Program-made: the position numbers and the translations under genes
Origin: an uncultured Spirochaetaceae bacterium
GTDB taxonomy: Bacteria > Spirochaetota > Spirochaetia > Sphaerochaetales > Sphaerochaetaceae
DNA: 64,000 bases
Assembly (NCBI GenBank): GCA_900321635.1
Contig: ONWV01000006.1
Coordinates: 1-64,000, forward strand
Direction: 5' to 3'
The notes under the pieces: generated by a model
Told to the model about the DNA's origin: nothing
What the model saw: the letters and a program-made list of their open reading frames with translations, nothing else
Database searches by the model: none
Part shown: in pieces, positions 24,544-33,053 of the stretch
How positions within the stretch are numbered: the stretch's first letter is position 1
Layout of the letters: every line of letters begins with the position of its first letter

Positions 24544-25808
24544 CAGACGGTATCCTCTACTACGATGTCGCAGTCGGATTTCAGATGACAGGCAGTGAAG
24601 CTTGTTCCAAGTCCGGCAAGCAAGACATCAATCATAAGGGCAAGTCCGTTGAGAAGCGGAAGCAGTCCTATGAGGGAGAATTCCGTTCCTGAAAGGTTCA
24701 GATCAAGAAGTCCCAGTGCGAACGAAACTGTGAAAAGAACCTCATAGCCGGCATGAAGACAGGAAACGAAGCTTACCAAAGTGCAGGCAAAGGCAACGGT
24801 CACTGTCTGAAGGAAAGTCGGAAGACTTCCTGTAATACCGAAAATCAGGGCGCAGGTGCACATTGTGGAAACAAGGGCGCTTCCACCCTTTGTAAGAACG
24901 CTGTTAAGAGGCAGTGTCGTTGAGACAATGTTCTTCTGAATTCCGAGGTTCGTGCGGCAGTCTGTGTAAAGAGCGCTCTGGGAGAACAGATAGTTTACCG
25001 AGAAGAACGCGGCAACAGATGCTGAAATCAGCCTTGCAATCTGCCTGTAGGGATTTCTCTTGAAGCCTGTGGCCAAAGAGTAGATTAGCGGAATGGCTGC
25101 AAACAGGACAAACAGAGCCAATACGATGCACAGTGTCAGGAATCTGAACGAGTAGTGCACGGACCCGTCTTTGAAAATCGAGTAGAACCATGCCCCAGAC
25201 AGGAAGAAAAGCCCTATCCAAAGGAATCTTGCAACCAGCCTTGCCAGACGGAACATCGCCTCACTGATTGAGTTCAGTGTTATGTATGCCGGCCTTATGA
25301 CTTCTGTGGTGGGTCTTACTGCATAACCGAAGACCAGTGCGAGGAAGATGACCGGAATAAGGCAGTCTGCGGATTTGACGAAATTAAAGAAGGCGTTGAC
25401 CGACAGCGGGTTTGCGGAAACCAGTTTGGCAGCGGTTGATGAATAAAGTCCCGATGTAATGACGGAGTACTGATCAGAAGCAGTCGGGGTCGTGGATGTG
25501 GTCGGGAATGAGGCAGGAAGGATCCTGAAAACCAGTGCTGCACAGATTGAAAGCAAAAGGGATGTCAGAATAGCCCAAAAGATGGTGGAAAGCCACACGA
25601 ACGAGGTTCTTCCGCGCCTTCTTGAAAGGGATGCCGTTCCGGATGCCATTGTGAAGAAGGCAAGCGGGAAAACGATGAAAGCTCCCAGCTTCATGACAAC
25701 ATCTGCCATGAAGTTCATGGAAGAGACAAAGAACAGACTGTCTCTGAATGTGAGTTCAAAAGCAAGTCCCATGGCAGCTGCTGCCAGATAGGTCAACCAT
25801 GTCTTCAT
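24543..25808 (-). CDS. SDF-type (DAACS) sodium/proton symporter, divergent
   Basis: A 421-residue membrane protein whose layout resembles dicarboxylate/amino acid:cation symporters. There are paired N-terminal helices, a conserved MKLGAFIVFPLAFFTMASG stretch, a PVIFLALVFGYAV segment, and two hairpin-like regions near the C-terminus (FGITGSLPTFLQTVTVAFAC, then NGLALMIDVLLAGLG). The classical serine-rich and NMDGT motifs are not evident, so this is a distant member and its substrate cannot be read. A perfect TATAAT (25817-25822) lies eight bases before the ATG with no ribosome site, so the message may be leaderless. It is coupled to the membrane protein downstream. Confidence 0.6.
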   Translation of the reverse strand: MKTWLTYLAAAAMGLAFELTFRDSLFFVSSMNFMADVVMKLGAFIVFPLAFFTMASGTASLSRRRGRTSFVWLSTIFWAILTSLLLSICAALVFRILPASFPTTSTTPTASDQYSVITSGLYSSTAAKLVSANPLSVNAFFNFVKSADCLIPVIFLALVFGYAVRPTTEVIRPAYITLNSISEAMFRLARLVARFLWIGLFFLSGAWFYSIFKDGSVHYSFRFLTLCIVLALFVLFAAIPLIYSLATGFKRNPYRQIARLISASVAAFFSVNYLFSQSALYTDCRTNLGIQKNIVSTTLPLNSVLTKGGSALVSTMCTCALIFGITGSLPTFLQTVTVAFACTLVSFVSCLHAGYEVLFTVSFALGLLDLNLSGTEFSLIGLLPLLNGLALMIDVLLAGLGTSFTACHLKSDCDIVVEDTV

Positions 25809-25853
25809 ATTGTGAAATTATATTTCTTATATCTGCGTATGTCTAGTAAACCG

Positions 25854-28800
25854 TCAATCGGCCAGAAGGTTGTCCAGTTTGTACTGTGCTGCAGAACCCT
25901 TTTTGAGCCATGTGCTGATTTCCTTGCAAAGCTGCTTTTCCTGCTTGGAAGTCAGAGCTTCCTTGGCATGGATTGCCTTTGAAAGGTATGTCAGATACAT
26001 GCACTCCTGGAAGGATTCTCCTCTGAACCAGCGCACTCCCTGATATTCGTTTCTTCCGATCAGATCCAAGAATACTCTGTTTTCCAGAAGCTCTCGGATA
26101 CTTTCTTCCCTTGTCGTTGCGATTATCGAGCACATAAGGACTGTTGTCTTGGAAACTCCGAAGAAACGGTCCAGCTGAAGAATCTGGGCCACCTTCACAG
26201 CCTCTTCAAGGCTTGTTGATGAGCTGACAAACGGCAGAATCAAAAAGCAGGATGCAAAGACGCACAGAAGATCCTGGTCCATGATGGTGTTGGCGTTTGC
26301 AATAACATCCTTCTTACAGACCGCTTCAAGCTTTTTCAGAAGCTCCAGAACTGTCTGCGGCTTCATCATGTGCATGTTCAATCCGACTTTCTCGAACAGC
26401 GGGTCAAACTCTTCCATGTAGGTGTAGCAGGAACCCAGAGCCTGCATGAGGTTTCTGATGTTGATGCTGTTTCCCTTGCCCTGAAGGATGGCCTTCAGAT
26501 CCTTGTAGAACTTCTGACCCTTAATCGGTTCGACAGTCTCAAAGAACGGCTGTAGATAAAGGATTCTGATTTCGTTCTCTATGTCTGAGATTCCGTGTCC
26601 CTGATACTTTTCATAGAGCCTCTCATAGACGCCATCGATGTCCTCAACCTCGTAGATATTGGTGAAAACTTTGGTCTCATAGCCGTTAAAGGATATCTTC
26701 ATGCCTTCTTCAAACAGCTTGGCAGACGGATAGAGATAGGTCTTTCCGTTGTTGAAGTTCCTGTAGATGAGGAATCTCCTTACGCCACGTCTGAGTCTGA
26801 GGCTCTGGGCAAGTGAGACGACTTCTGTCCTGCGTTCTCCATTCTCTTTGATGAGCTTGGGAGCAGAGAGGTTTATCCAGCCTTCGACGCGCTCGTACTG
26901 GTTGTTGTAAAGGACCATGGCCATCTGGTTGTCATCACCGTTGGTGTAGGCATAGACGGATTCAAGCACGTTGCCGTATGAATCGTAGGCATCAAACAAC
27001 TGGAAGTATCTGGATTCTGAGAACAGCCAGCGCATCTTGAGAAGCGGGAAGATTCTTCTTCTGTGCTCCTCGATGAGGCCCTCGTTGGGCTTTTCGTCCC
27101 AGTAGGCTCTTTGGTATTCCATTCCGTATTTTTCCCTGAAGCCCTGAATCTGGCCGTGTCCGAACATCGGAAGGCCCGGCAGCGTTGAAAGCAGGGTACA
27201 GACTCCGAAGTACTTGTCTCCGTCGCCGAACTGGGCAATGGCTGTCTCTTCATCGGGGTTGTTCATGAAGTTGACATAGCGTTTGAGGATGTCCGGATCG
27301 TACTGCAGCGTTGCCTTTATCATGTCGCGGTACTTCTTGTTGTCCTCGTTCTTCATCATGTGCATGAAGGCGCTGTTGTAGACCCTGTGCATTCCCAACG
27401 TTCTTACAAAGTAGCTTTCCATCATCCAGAAGGCCTCGGCAAGAAGCAGCGTGTCGGGAAGTTCTCTCTGGATTCTGTCTACGACCTCTCTCCAGAACTC
27501 AATCGGAATGCGTCTGTTGAATTCCTGATCCGACATTCCGTATGTGGTTCTTCCTGCAATGTCTCCGCCTGAGCCCGGTCTTGGGTACCAGAGTCTCTGG
27601 ATGTGTTTTTTGGCAAGAGTCATGGCTGCATCGAATCTGATTACCGGGAAGTTGCGGGCAACGGCCATAATCTGCTGGATTACAGCCTCCCTGGTCTCAG
27701 GATTCAGATAATCAAGCTGTGCTGTGTCATTCCACGGCATGGATGTTCCGTCGTTTCCGTGGAAGATATACGAGACCTGACCGTTTCTTCTGTCTATTCT
27801 CTGGAAAGTGACGGCAGCGTCGGTTCTGTTGTAGTAGTGGTCCTCGATTCTGACCTCGAAATCGGGATCGTCGGAGAGGTTGGGGCCGTTGAAGGTATAG
27901 GACGGGAACGGGGGATAGGACTGCTGGACAAAGTAGTTCGGATGCCATTTCATCCAGTCGCTGTCAAGGCCGGTGTGGTTCGGGACCATGTCGCTTGCAA
28001 GCCTGATTCCGCGTGCCCAGCATCTGCCTTTGAGGTTGAAAAGTGCGTCCCATCCGCCGATTCTTGGGGAAATCTCATAACCTTTAAGCGAGTAGGCCGA
28101 TGATTCTGCATCGGGGTTTCCGCAGAGGTTCTTTATGCGCTTTGAAGCCGGGCTTCTTTCCCAAAGACCTATCAGCCACAGGGCCGTGAAGCCCGAGTTC
28201 TTAAGATCATCCAGCTCTTCATCGGGGATCTGGTCCAGACGGTGGATATCCCGCTGATACTTTTTGGAAAGCTGGTCCAGCCAGACCAGGGTGCTTTTTG
28301 CCATCATGATGACGTTGGGCATCCAGTTGCGGTCGGGAGTGAAGGACTCTATGTCGTCATTGAAAGATGAGTAGTCCGGAATGTCTATCGGACCCGGACC
28401 CTGGAAGCGGGGTTTTTCCTCTTCCTGCATGTAGTCACGGCTCTTGAGAAGAAGCGTCTTCAGATCATCAGGAAGCAGGGAGTCCCAGTGCTCCAGAATG
28501 TATGAAATCTGCTTTGCAAGAGAATCCGGAAAGAGTCTTGCAGGGAGGGTCAGGAAAGAAAACAGATCATCCTCGGTTGACTCCGAAAAGGATGTTCCTT
28601 TCAGATAGCTTCCCATCAGGGCTGTCAGAGCCTGTGTTCCTGCGGGGAAGTTCATCTTTCTCTGATCAAGCATGTCGCCTGTTGCTGCCAGAAGGGCGGG
28701 GTTTGCCTGAAGAACCTGGTGGACGAAGAATGCACGCACAGTCTCCACTTCCTTCAGGACTGAAGGATCTTTGAGCATGGTGGGGAACTTCTTGTCGTAG

Positions 28801-29102
28801 AAGGTGAGAACTTCCTTTGTCTCCTTGTTCTTCTCTGCAAGGACTGCGATTCTTGAGAACGGGTCGGCATCGCCGCCTCTGAGGAAGGTGGAGATCACCA
28901 TCTGATAAATCAGATGAAGGACCGCCGTGGTGTAGACCTTGCCGGCTGCAAGGGGATGCTCGTGGCTGTTGTTGTAAGCAAGCGACACCTCCTGGGCCTG
29001 TCTGTACATATGGTCGGCCTTGTCCGAAGTCTCGAACATCGGCTTTGTGTATGTCATCTCCTGGCGGCTGTTTTCTGAAATTCTGAAATCCCTGTTCTTC
29101 AT
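25854..29102 (-). CDS. Very long alpha-amylase-family (GH13) protein
   Basis: A cytoplasmic 1082-residue protein with a GH13 barrel in its middle. Region I is DMVPNHTG (371-378). Region II, VIRFDAAMTL, gives the nucleophile Asp491. Region III, LLLAEAFW, gives the acid Glu556. Region IV, FMNNPDEE, gives the third acid Asp617, but the histidine that normally precedes it is proline. About 260 residues before the barrel and about 300 after it match no domain I recognise. No signal peptide is present, so the substrate should be an intracellular alpha-glucan or trehalose/maltose-like sugar. It has a GGAG site, begins 13 bases after pth, and is followed by the symporter gene. Confidence 0.85.
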   Translation of the reverse strand: MKNRDFRISENSRQEMTYTKPMFETSDKADHMYRQAQEVSLAYNNSHEHPLAAGKVYTTAVLHLIYQMVISTFLRGGDADPFSRIAVLAEKNKETKEVLTFYDKKFPTMLKDPSVLKEVETVRAFFVHQVLQANPALLAATGDMLDQRKMNFPAGTQALTALMGSYLKGTSFSESTEDDLFSFLTLPARLFPDSLAKQISYILEHWDSLLPDDLKTLLLKSRDYMQEEEKPRFQGPGPIDIPDYSSFNDDIESFTPDRNWMPNVIMMAKSTLVWLDQLSKKYQRDIHRLDQIPDEELDDLKNSGFTALWLIGLWERSPASKRIKNLCGNPDAESSAYSLKGYEISPRIGGWDALFNLKGRCWARGIRLASDMVPNHTGLDSDWMKWHPNYFVQQSYPPFPSYTFNGPNLSDDPDFEVRIEDHYYNRTDAAVTFQRIDRRNGQVSYIFHGNDGTSMPWNDTAQLDYLNPETREAVIQQIMAVARNFPVIRFDAAMTLAKKHIQRLWYPRPGSGGDIAGRTTYGMSDQEFNRRIPIEFWREVVDRIQRELPDTLLLAEAFWMMESYFVRTLGMHRVYNSAFMHMMKNEDNKKYRDMIKATLQYDPDILKRYVNFMNNPDEETAIAQFGDGDKYFGVCTLLSTLPGLPMFGHGQIQGFREKYGMEYQRAYWDEKPNEGLIEEHRRRIFPLLKMRWLFSESRYFQLFDAYDSYGNVLESVYAYTNGDDNQMAMVLYNNQYERVEGWINLSAPKLIKENGERRTEVVSLAQSLRLRRGVRRFLIYRNFNNGKTYLYPSAKLFEEGMKISFNGYETKVFTNIYEVEDIDGVYERLYEKYQGHGISDIENEIRILYLQPFFETVEPIKGQKFYKDLKAILQGKGNSINIRNLMQALGSCYTYMEEFDPLFEKVGLNMHMMKPQTVLELLKKLEAVCKKDVIANANTIMDQDLLCVFASCFLILPFVSSSTSLEEAVKVAQILQLDRFFGVSKTTVLMCSIIATTREESIRELLENRVFLDLIGRNEYQGVRWFRGESFQECMYLTYLSKAIHAKEALTSKQEKQLCKEISTWLKKGSAAQYKLDNLLAD

Positions 29103-29115
29103 GTGTTCTCCAAAA

Positions 29116-29637
29116 TCAAAGTCCCATCATGTCCTTAAGCTTTCCGGCAGCCTCGTCCATGACTCTGTCCAGAGAGCTTTCCTCCGTGGGAGAGAAGCGC
29201 CCCAGAACATAGTCCGAGACCTGGATGACGGCAGGGGGTCTTCCGACTCCGATGCGAAGCCGGCGGAAGGCATCTGTTCCCAGATGCTGTTTTACGGATC
29301 TGAGTCCGTTATGTCCTCCCAATCCCCCTCCGCTCTGGAGCCTGACTTCCCCGAACGGAAGCTCTATGTCGTCATGAACCACCACAACATCGCCTGCTTT
29401 GATGTTGAAGAAGCGGCACGCCTCCTGGACGGAGATTCCGCTTTCATTCATGAATGTCTGCGGCTTCAGAAGCACGGCATCCTGCCTTTTTGCAAAAAGA
29501 CCATGGAATTTGCTCTGCCAGTTGTCCAGCTGCGGAAGAGCCTGAGTCAAACGGTCGCAGACCATCCAACCGCAGTTGTGACGGGTCTGCCTGTATAAAG
29601 GCCCGGGATTCCCCAGAAAGACAAACAAGTAAGGCAT
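29116..29637 (-). CDS. pth: Peptidyl-tRNA hydrolase
   Basis: Pth frees tRNA from peptidyl-tRNA dropped by stalled ribosomes. The family motifs are all present: FVFLGNPGPLYRQTRHNCGW with the catalytic histidine, LLKPQTFMNESG, and VVVHDDIELPFGEVRLQ. Length is 173 residues from the ATG at 29637 (MPYLFVFLGNPG), which matches the family. An earlier ATG at 29658 has an AGGGG close by and would add seven residues, so the start is not certain. It opens a minus-strand run through the GH13 gene to rsmE. Confidence 0.95.
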   Translation of the reverse strand: MPYLFVFLGNPGPLYRQTRHNCGWMVCDRLTQALPQLDNWQSKFHGLFAKRQDAVLLKPQTFMNESGISVQEACRFFNIKAGDVVVVHDDIELPFGEVRLQSGGGLGGHNGLRSVKQHLGTDAFRRLRIGVGRPPAVIQVSDYVLGRFSPTEESSLDRVMDEAAGKLKDMMGL

Positions 29638-29679
29638 ACTTAGAATAATAAAGCCCATTTCCCCTCAAATCAAGGAAAG

Positions 29680-29712
29680 TTGACAAGAGAAGAAGCTATG
29701 GTGACAATTGTC
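29680..29712 (+). promoter_or_regulatory. Promoter with palindromic operator before the DUF4416 gene
   Basis: A perfect TTGACA (29680-29685) is followed after 17 bases by GACAAT (29703-29708). The perfect palindrome GACAATTGTC (29703-29712) overlaps the -10 element. The ATG at 29715 lies six bases past the -10. Confidence 0.55.
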
Positions 29713-29714
29713 GT

Positions 29715-30245
29715 ATGGCAACAGCACGTTCTTATTCAAAGTGTGCACTGGTAATCGGTGTTCTTTCCACAGCCGAAGAAAGGCGAGCCGAGCTTCTCTC
29801 TGTCCTGGAAAAGAACTTCGGGCCCATTGAAATGCAAAGCCCCAGCATGGATTTTTCCTTCACCGACTACTATGACGGCGAGATGGGAGGCAGGCCCAAG
29901 AGGTATCTTCTTCTATTCAGCCGCCTTGTTGATCCGTCGGATCTTGCCAACATCAAAATCCGCACCAACGAGCTGGAAAAGCTTTTTGCCACAGAAGAGG
30001 GGAAGCGGCACATCAATCTGGATCCTGGCGTCCTTTCGCTTTCCTCGTTCATTCTTGCAACCTGTAAAGACCGTTCCCATCGCATTCCTCTTCACGACGG
30101 AATCTACGGCGAGACGACTTTAATCTACAAGGACCATGACTTTCAGAGTCTTCCGTGGACCTATGCGGACTACAGAAGTGATGAAATCCGTAGTCTCCTG
30201 AGGGCCTTCAGGGACATCTACAAGAAGAAAAGCGCAGAAAAATAA
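29715..30245 (+). CDS. DUF4416 family protein
   Basis: A 176-residue cytoplasmic protein of the uncharacterised DUF4416 family, found in spirochaetes and some other anaerobes and thermophiles. Features I use to place it are the N-terminal ALVIGVLST, the FTDYYDGEMG motif, KIRTNELEKLF, INLDPGVLSLSSFILATCKDRSHRI and the C-terminal FQSLPWTYADYRS. Function is unknown. It stands alone, divergent from pth, and starts without a ribosome site just after its -10 element. Confidence 0.8.
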   Translation: MATARSYSKCALVIGVLSTAEERRAELLSVLEKNFGPIEMQSPSMDFSFTDYYDGEMGGRPKRYLLLFSRLVDPSDLANIKIRTNELEKLFATEEGKRHINLDPGVLSLSSFILATCKDRSHRIPLHDGIYGETTLIYKDHDFQSLPWTYADYRSDEIRSLLRAFRDIYKKKSAEK

Positions 30246-30299
30246 AGTTTTTTTCTCAAAAAGTCGAATATTTTCGACAAAAAAACTGTATATAGGGGC

Positions 30300-31037
30300 A
30301 TGAAACGAAAAACATTCTTACTTGCTCTTGCTGCCACTGTGTCCTTGGCCCTTCTTCTTTCCTGTTCCCATCTTCCAATGAAAAGGAAAGTCCGCCTTAC
30401 CATCCCCAAACATCCCTGGGAAAGCATCACGGGGAAAAAGATGTGGTATACGCTGAAGTGGACGGACAAAGACGGGCTAAAGAGCCTGCATGTCAATCAG
30501 GACCAAAGGTCCGTCACCATCGAAGTCGAAACAGGCCGTACCGTTTTGGCCGTAGCCTATCCTTTGGGGGATTTAAGTCCATACGGGGCGGCTTTGTCTC
30601 CTGATGATACAAGAACCGATTTGGTTCTGACTCAGGAGGAAGGCTATCTTGTAAGCCTTCTTTCGGACTTGGATCCGGACATGACAGCACAGCTTAACTA
30701 TGGCCTGATTTTGGATACTATACGTGAAAAAACAGATGATATCAGGAAAATAGATGATGTTTCGCTATTAAGAGACATTCAGAACGCAGACCTGACAGAA
30801 AGCTCTTTCAAGGTCTGCGAGGCATTTGACGTGGGTCCGTTCGCGCTTTCAAACGGCATCTGGGAGAGCGAGTTTCTGAAAGACCCGGGCCTTGTTGTAC
30901 AGGACAGCATGGCCGGTCAGATCCGCCTTCCGGCCGGGGTTTTCCGTTATCTGAATGCCGAGGATAATATGGTTCTGGTTCTGATAGTGGACAGGGAAGG
31001 AAACTTCTACAGTTACCTCAAAGGCTCACAGCTTTAG
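30300..31037 (+). CDS. Putative lipoprotein of unknown function
   Basis: A 245-residue exported protein. The first 22 residues form a lipoprotein signal peptide with lipobox LLSC, which makes Cys22 the lipidated residue. The mature part looks soluble and beta-rich. I do not recognise a domain. A TATATA element (30289-30294) ends five bases before the ATG, and the near-palindrome GTCGAATATTTTCGAC (30263-30278) lies at the position expected for the -35 region, so it may be an operator. The gene converges with the P13 porin gene and their stops overlap by four bases. Lipidation would need the Lgt encoded at 19 kb. Confidence 0.8.
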   Translation: MKRKTFLLALAATVSLALLLSCSHLPMKRKVRLTIPKHPWESITGKKMWYTLKWTDKDGLKSLHVNQDQRSVTIEVETGRTVLAVAYPLGDLSPYGAALSPDDTRTDLVLTQEEGYLVSLLSDLDPDMTAQLNYGLILDTIREKTDDIRKIDDVSLLRDIQNADLTESSFKVCEAFDVGPFALSNGIWESEFLKDPGLVVQDSMAGQIRLPAGVFRYLNAEDNMVLVLIVDREGNFYSYLKGSQL

Positions 31038-31621
31038 AAGCTGACCTTTGCGGATAATGTCATTCCCATTCCGTCTTTTGTCTTTGTCGGAAGAAGTGCT
31101 ACGGCTGTTTCGTTATACCCGATTGCGTCCTTCAGCTTTGCGTTGTAGTTCTTGGAATATGTGAACGGTCGGATTGCCTGATAGACTCTCAGTCCCAAAG
31201 CTCCGATCAGCGCCACCTTGGCCAATGTCATGTCGTCACTTACTCCGCCCTTGCCTGTGATTCCGTTGATGAAGTTGTCCCAACCGTTCTTGAAGATGTT
31301 GTAGGCAACAAGGCCGAGGCACAAGGTGTCACCTGCAAGGAAGATGATTCCATGGGTTGTATCCTTCTGGCTGAAGGAGCCGCTTCCGAAGCCAAGGAAG
31401 GTGTTTTCAAGGAACGGGAAGACGACATCTACTTTTTTCCAGGTGTAGATCGATTTCTTCTGCTGCTCTGTCAGCTGGGGAGAAAGCTCCTTGATTTTTG
31501 CGACATTCTGGTCTGAAAGACCCTGGCTGATGTACTTGTTGACGTCTTTGTAGGCATCTGCGAAGGCACACGCTGCGCAGACAAGTAAAATTAGCGAGAT
31601 AATAAGCAATTTTTTCTTCAT
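31034..31621 (-). CDS. P13-family outer-membrane porin
   Basis: A 195-residue exported protein with a signal peptide (MKKKLLIISLILLVCAACAFA). The mature part matches my recollection of Borrelia P13: VFPFLENTFLGFGSGSFSQKD, a following glycine-rich hydrophobic segment, and IRPFTYSKNYNAKLKDAI near the C-terminus. P13 is unusual among porins because it is predicted to cross the outer membrane with alpha-helices. It would let small solutes through. The ATG has a GGAGA site. It lies just past the leuS terminator on the opposite side of the gene. Confidence 0.8.
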   Translation of the reverse strand: MKKKLLIISLILLVCAACAFADAYKDVNKYISQGLSDQNVAKIKELSPQLTEQQKKSIYTWKKVDVVFPFLENTFLGFGSGSFSQKDTTHGIIFLAGDTLCLGLVAYNIFKNGWDNFINGITGKGGVSDDMTLAKVALIGALGLRVYQAIRPFTYSKNYNAKLKDAIGYNETAVALLPTKTKDGMGMTLSAKVSF

Positions 31622-31695
31622 AAGTTGTTCTCCGATTGGGTTTTCCTACATAATCGTAACAGAGGCAGAGGTGGAAAGCAAGCAAGACATTTTAC

Positions 31696-31722
31696 AAAAA
31701 AAGGAGGCCCGAAGGCCTCCTC
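31696..31722 (-). terminator. Intrinsic terminator of leuS
   Basis: GGAGGCC (31703-31709) pairs with GGCCTCC (31714-31720) across a CGAA loop. On the minus strand it is followed by seven T residues, 22 bases after the leuS stop. Confidence 0.92.
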
Positions 31723-31744
31723 TGTTATTACAGATTCAATCTGC

Positions 31745-33052
31745 TTATTTTACAACAAAGCTGACAAGTTTGCCCGGAACGACAATGTCCTTTACAATGG
31801 TCGCTCCCTCAAGGTACTTTTTCACATTCTCATTGGCCTTGGCCGCTGCGATGATCTCTTCCTTGGAGGCATCCTTGCTCATCATTAGCTTTGCTCTGAC
31901 CTTTCCGTTGATCTGGCAGACAATCTGAACCTCTGAATCCACGGTAAGCTCCTCTTTGTACTTCGGCCAGCTTACATTGGCAACAGACGGCTTGTGGCCT
32001 GCCTTAGCCCAGAGCTCCTCGGCAAGATGCGGGGCATACGGTGAAAGCATCAGAATCATCGGCTCCCAGGCTTCACGCGGAAGGCTTTCCAGCTTTGAAA
32101 GGTCGTTGATGTAGACCATCATCTGGCTGATTGCCGTGTTGAAGTTAAGTGTCGCAGTATCCTCGGTGACCTTCTTGATTGTCTTGTTAAGGCTTCTGAG
32201 GATTTCAATCGGAGCTTTATCCTCTGTAAGAGGCTTTTCGTCGGCAAGGCGCCAGAGTCTGTCGATGAAGCGCCAGACACCTGCGATTCCTGTTGTTGAC
32301 CAGGGCTTTGAGACCTGAAGAGGACCCATGAACATCTCATACATTCTCATGGTGTCTGCTCCGTACTGGGCAATGACCTCATCGGGGTTTATGACGTTTT
32401 TAAGGCTCTTGGACATCTTTGCGACGACCCTCTCAAGAACCTCTCCGCTTTCCTTGTCCACAAAGACTCCCGGCTCCTTTTCCACAACCTGGTCTGCAGG
32501 AACAAGGGACTTGTTCGGCTTCTGGTAGGCAAATGATGTGATCATGCCCTGGTTGACCAGTCTTGCAAACGGCTCAGGTGTTGAGACAAGTCCAAGATCA
32601 TAAAGGACCTTGTGCCAGAATCTTGCATAAAGAAGGTGCAAGACGGCGTGCTCGGTTCCTCCGATGTAGAGGTTGACCGGCATCCAGTACTTTTCCTTGT
32701 CCGGGTCCACGAAGACCTTTTCGTTCTTCGGGTCGATGTATCTGAGGTAGTACCAGCAGGAACCTCCCCACTGAGGCATTGTGTTTGTCTCGCGCTTTGC
32801 ATCAGATCCGCACTTGGGACACTTGCAGTTTACCCAGCTGTCGATGTTGGCAAGAGGGCTCTCTCCTGTTCCTGAGGGCTGATAGCTCTTGACCTCGGGC
32901 AATGTGAGAGGAAGCTCTTTCTCAGGAACAAGGACTGTTCCGCAATGAGGACAGTGGATGAGGGGAATCGGTTCTCCCCAGTATCTCTGGCGGCTGAAGA
33001 TCCAGTCACGGAGCTTGAAGTTGACCATCTTGTGTCCGATCTTGCGCTCTTC
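31745..33052 (-). pseudogene. leuS: Leucyl-tRNA synthetase, C-terminal part after a frameshift
   Basis: This frame carries the second half of LeuRS, about 435 residues in register. It includes [21 protein letters not shown], a zinc-finger-like set of cysteines (HCPHCG, KCPKCG), the catalytic KMSKS loop (VAKMSKSLKNVINPDEV), the tRNA-binding anticodon domain and the C-terminal domain. It is one frame away from the N-terminal half, which ends at about 33053. The track of its own frame extends to an ATG at 33142, but the residues before 33052 show no LeuRS similarity. Whether this half is made depends on the nature of the frameshift. Confidence 0.85.
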
Positions 33053-33053
33053 T

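Noticed and set aside
30263-30278. Near-palindrome considered as a terminator of the DUF4416 gene
   Set aside because: On the plus strand it is followed by A residues, not T. It fits an operator better.
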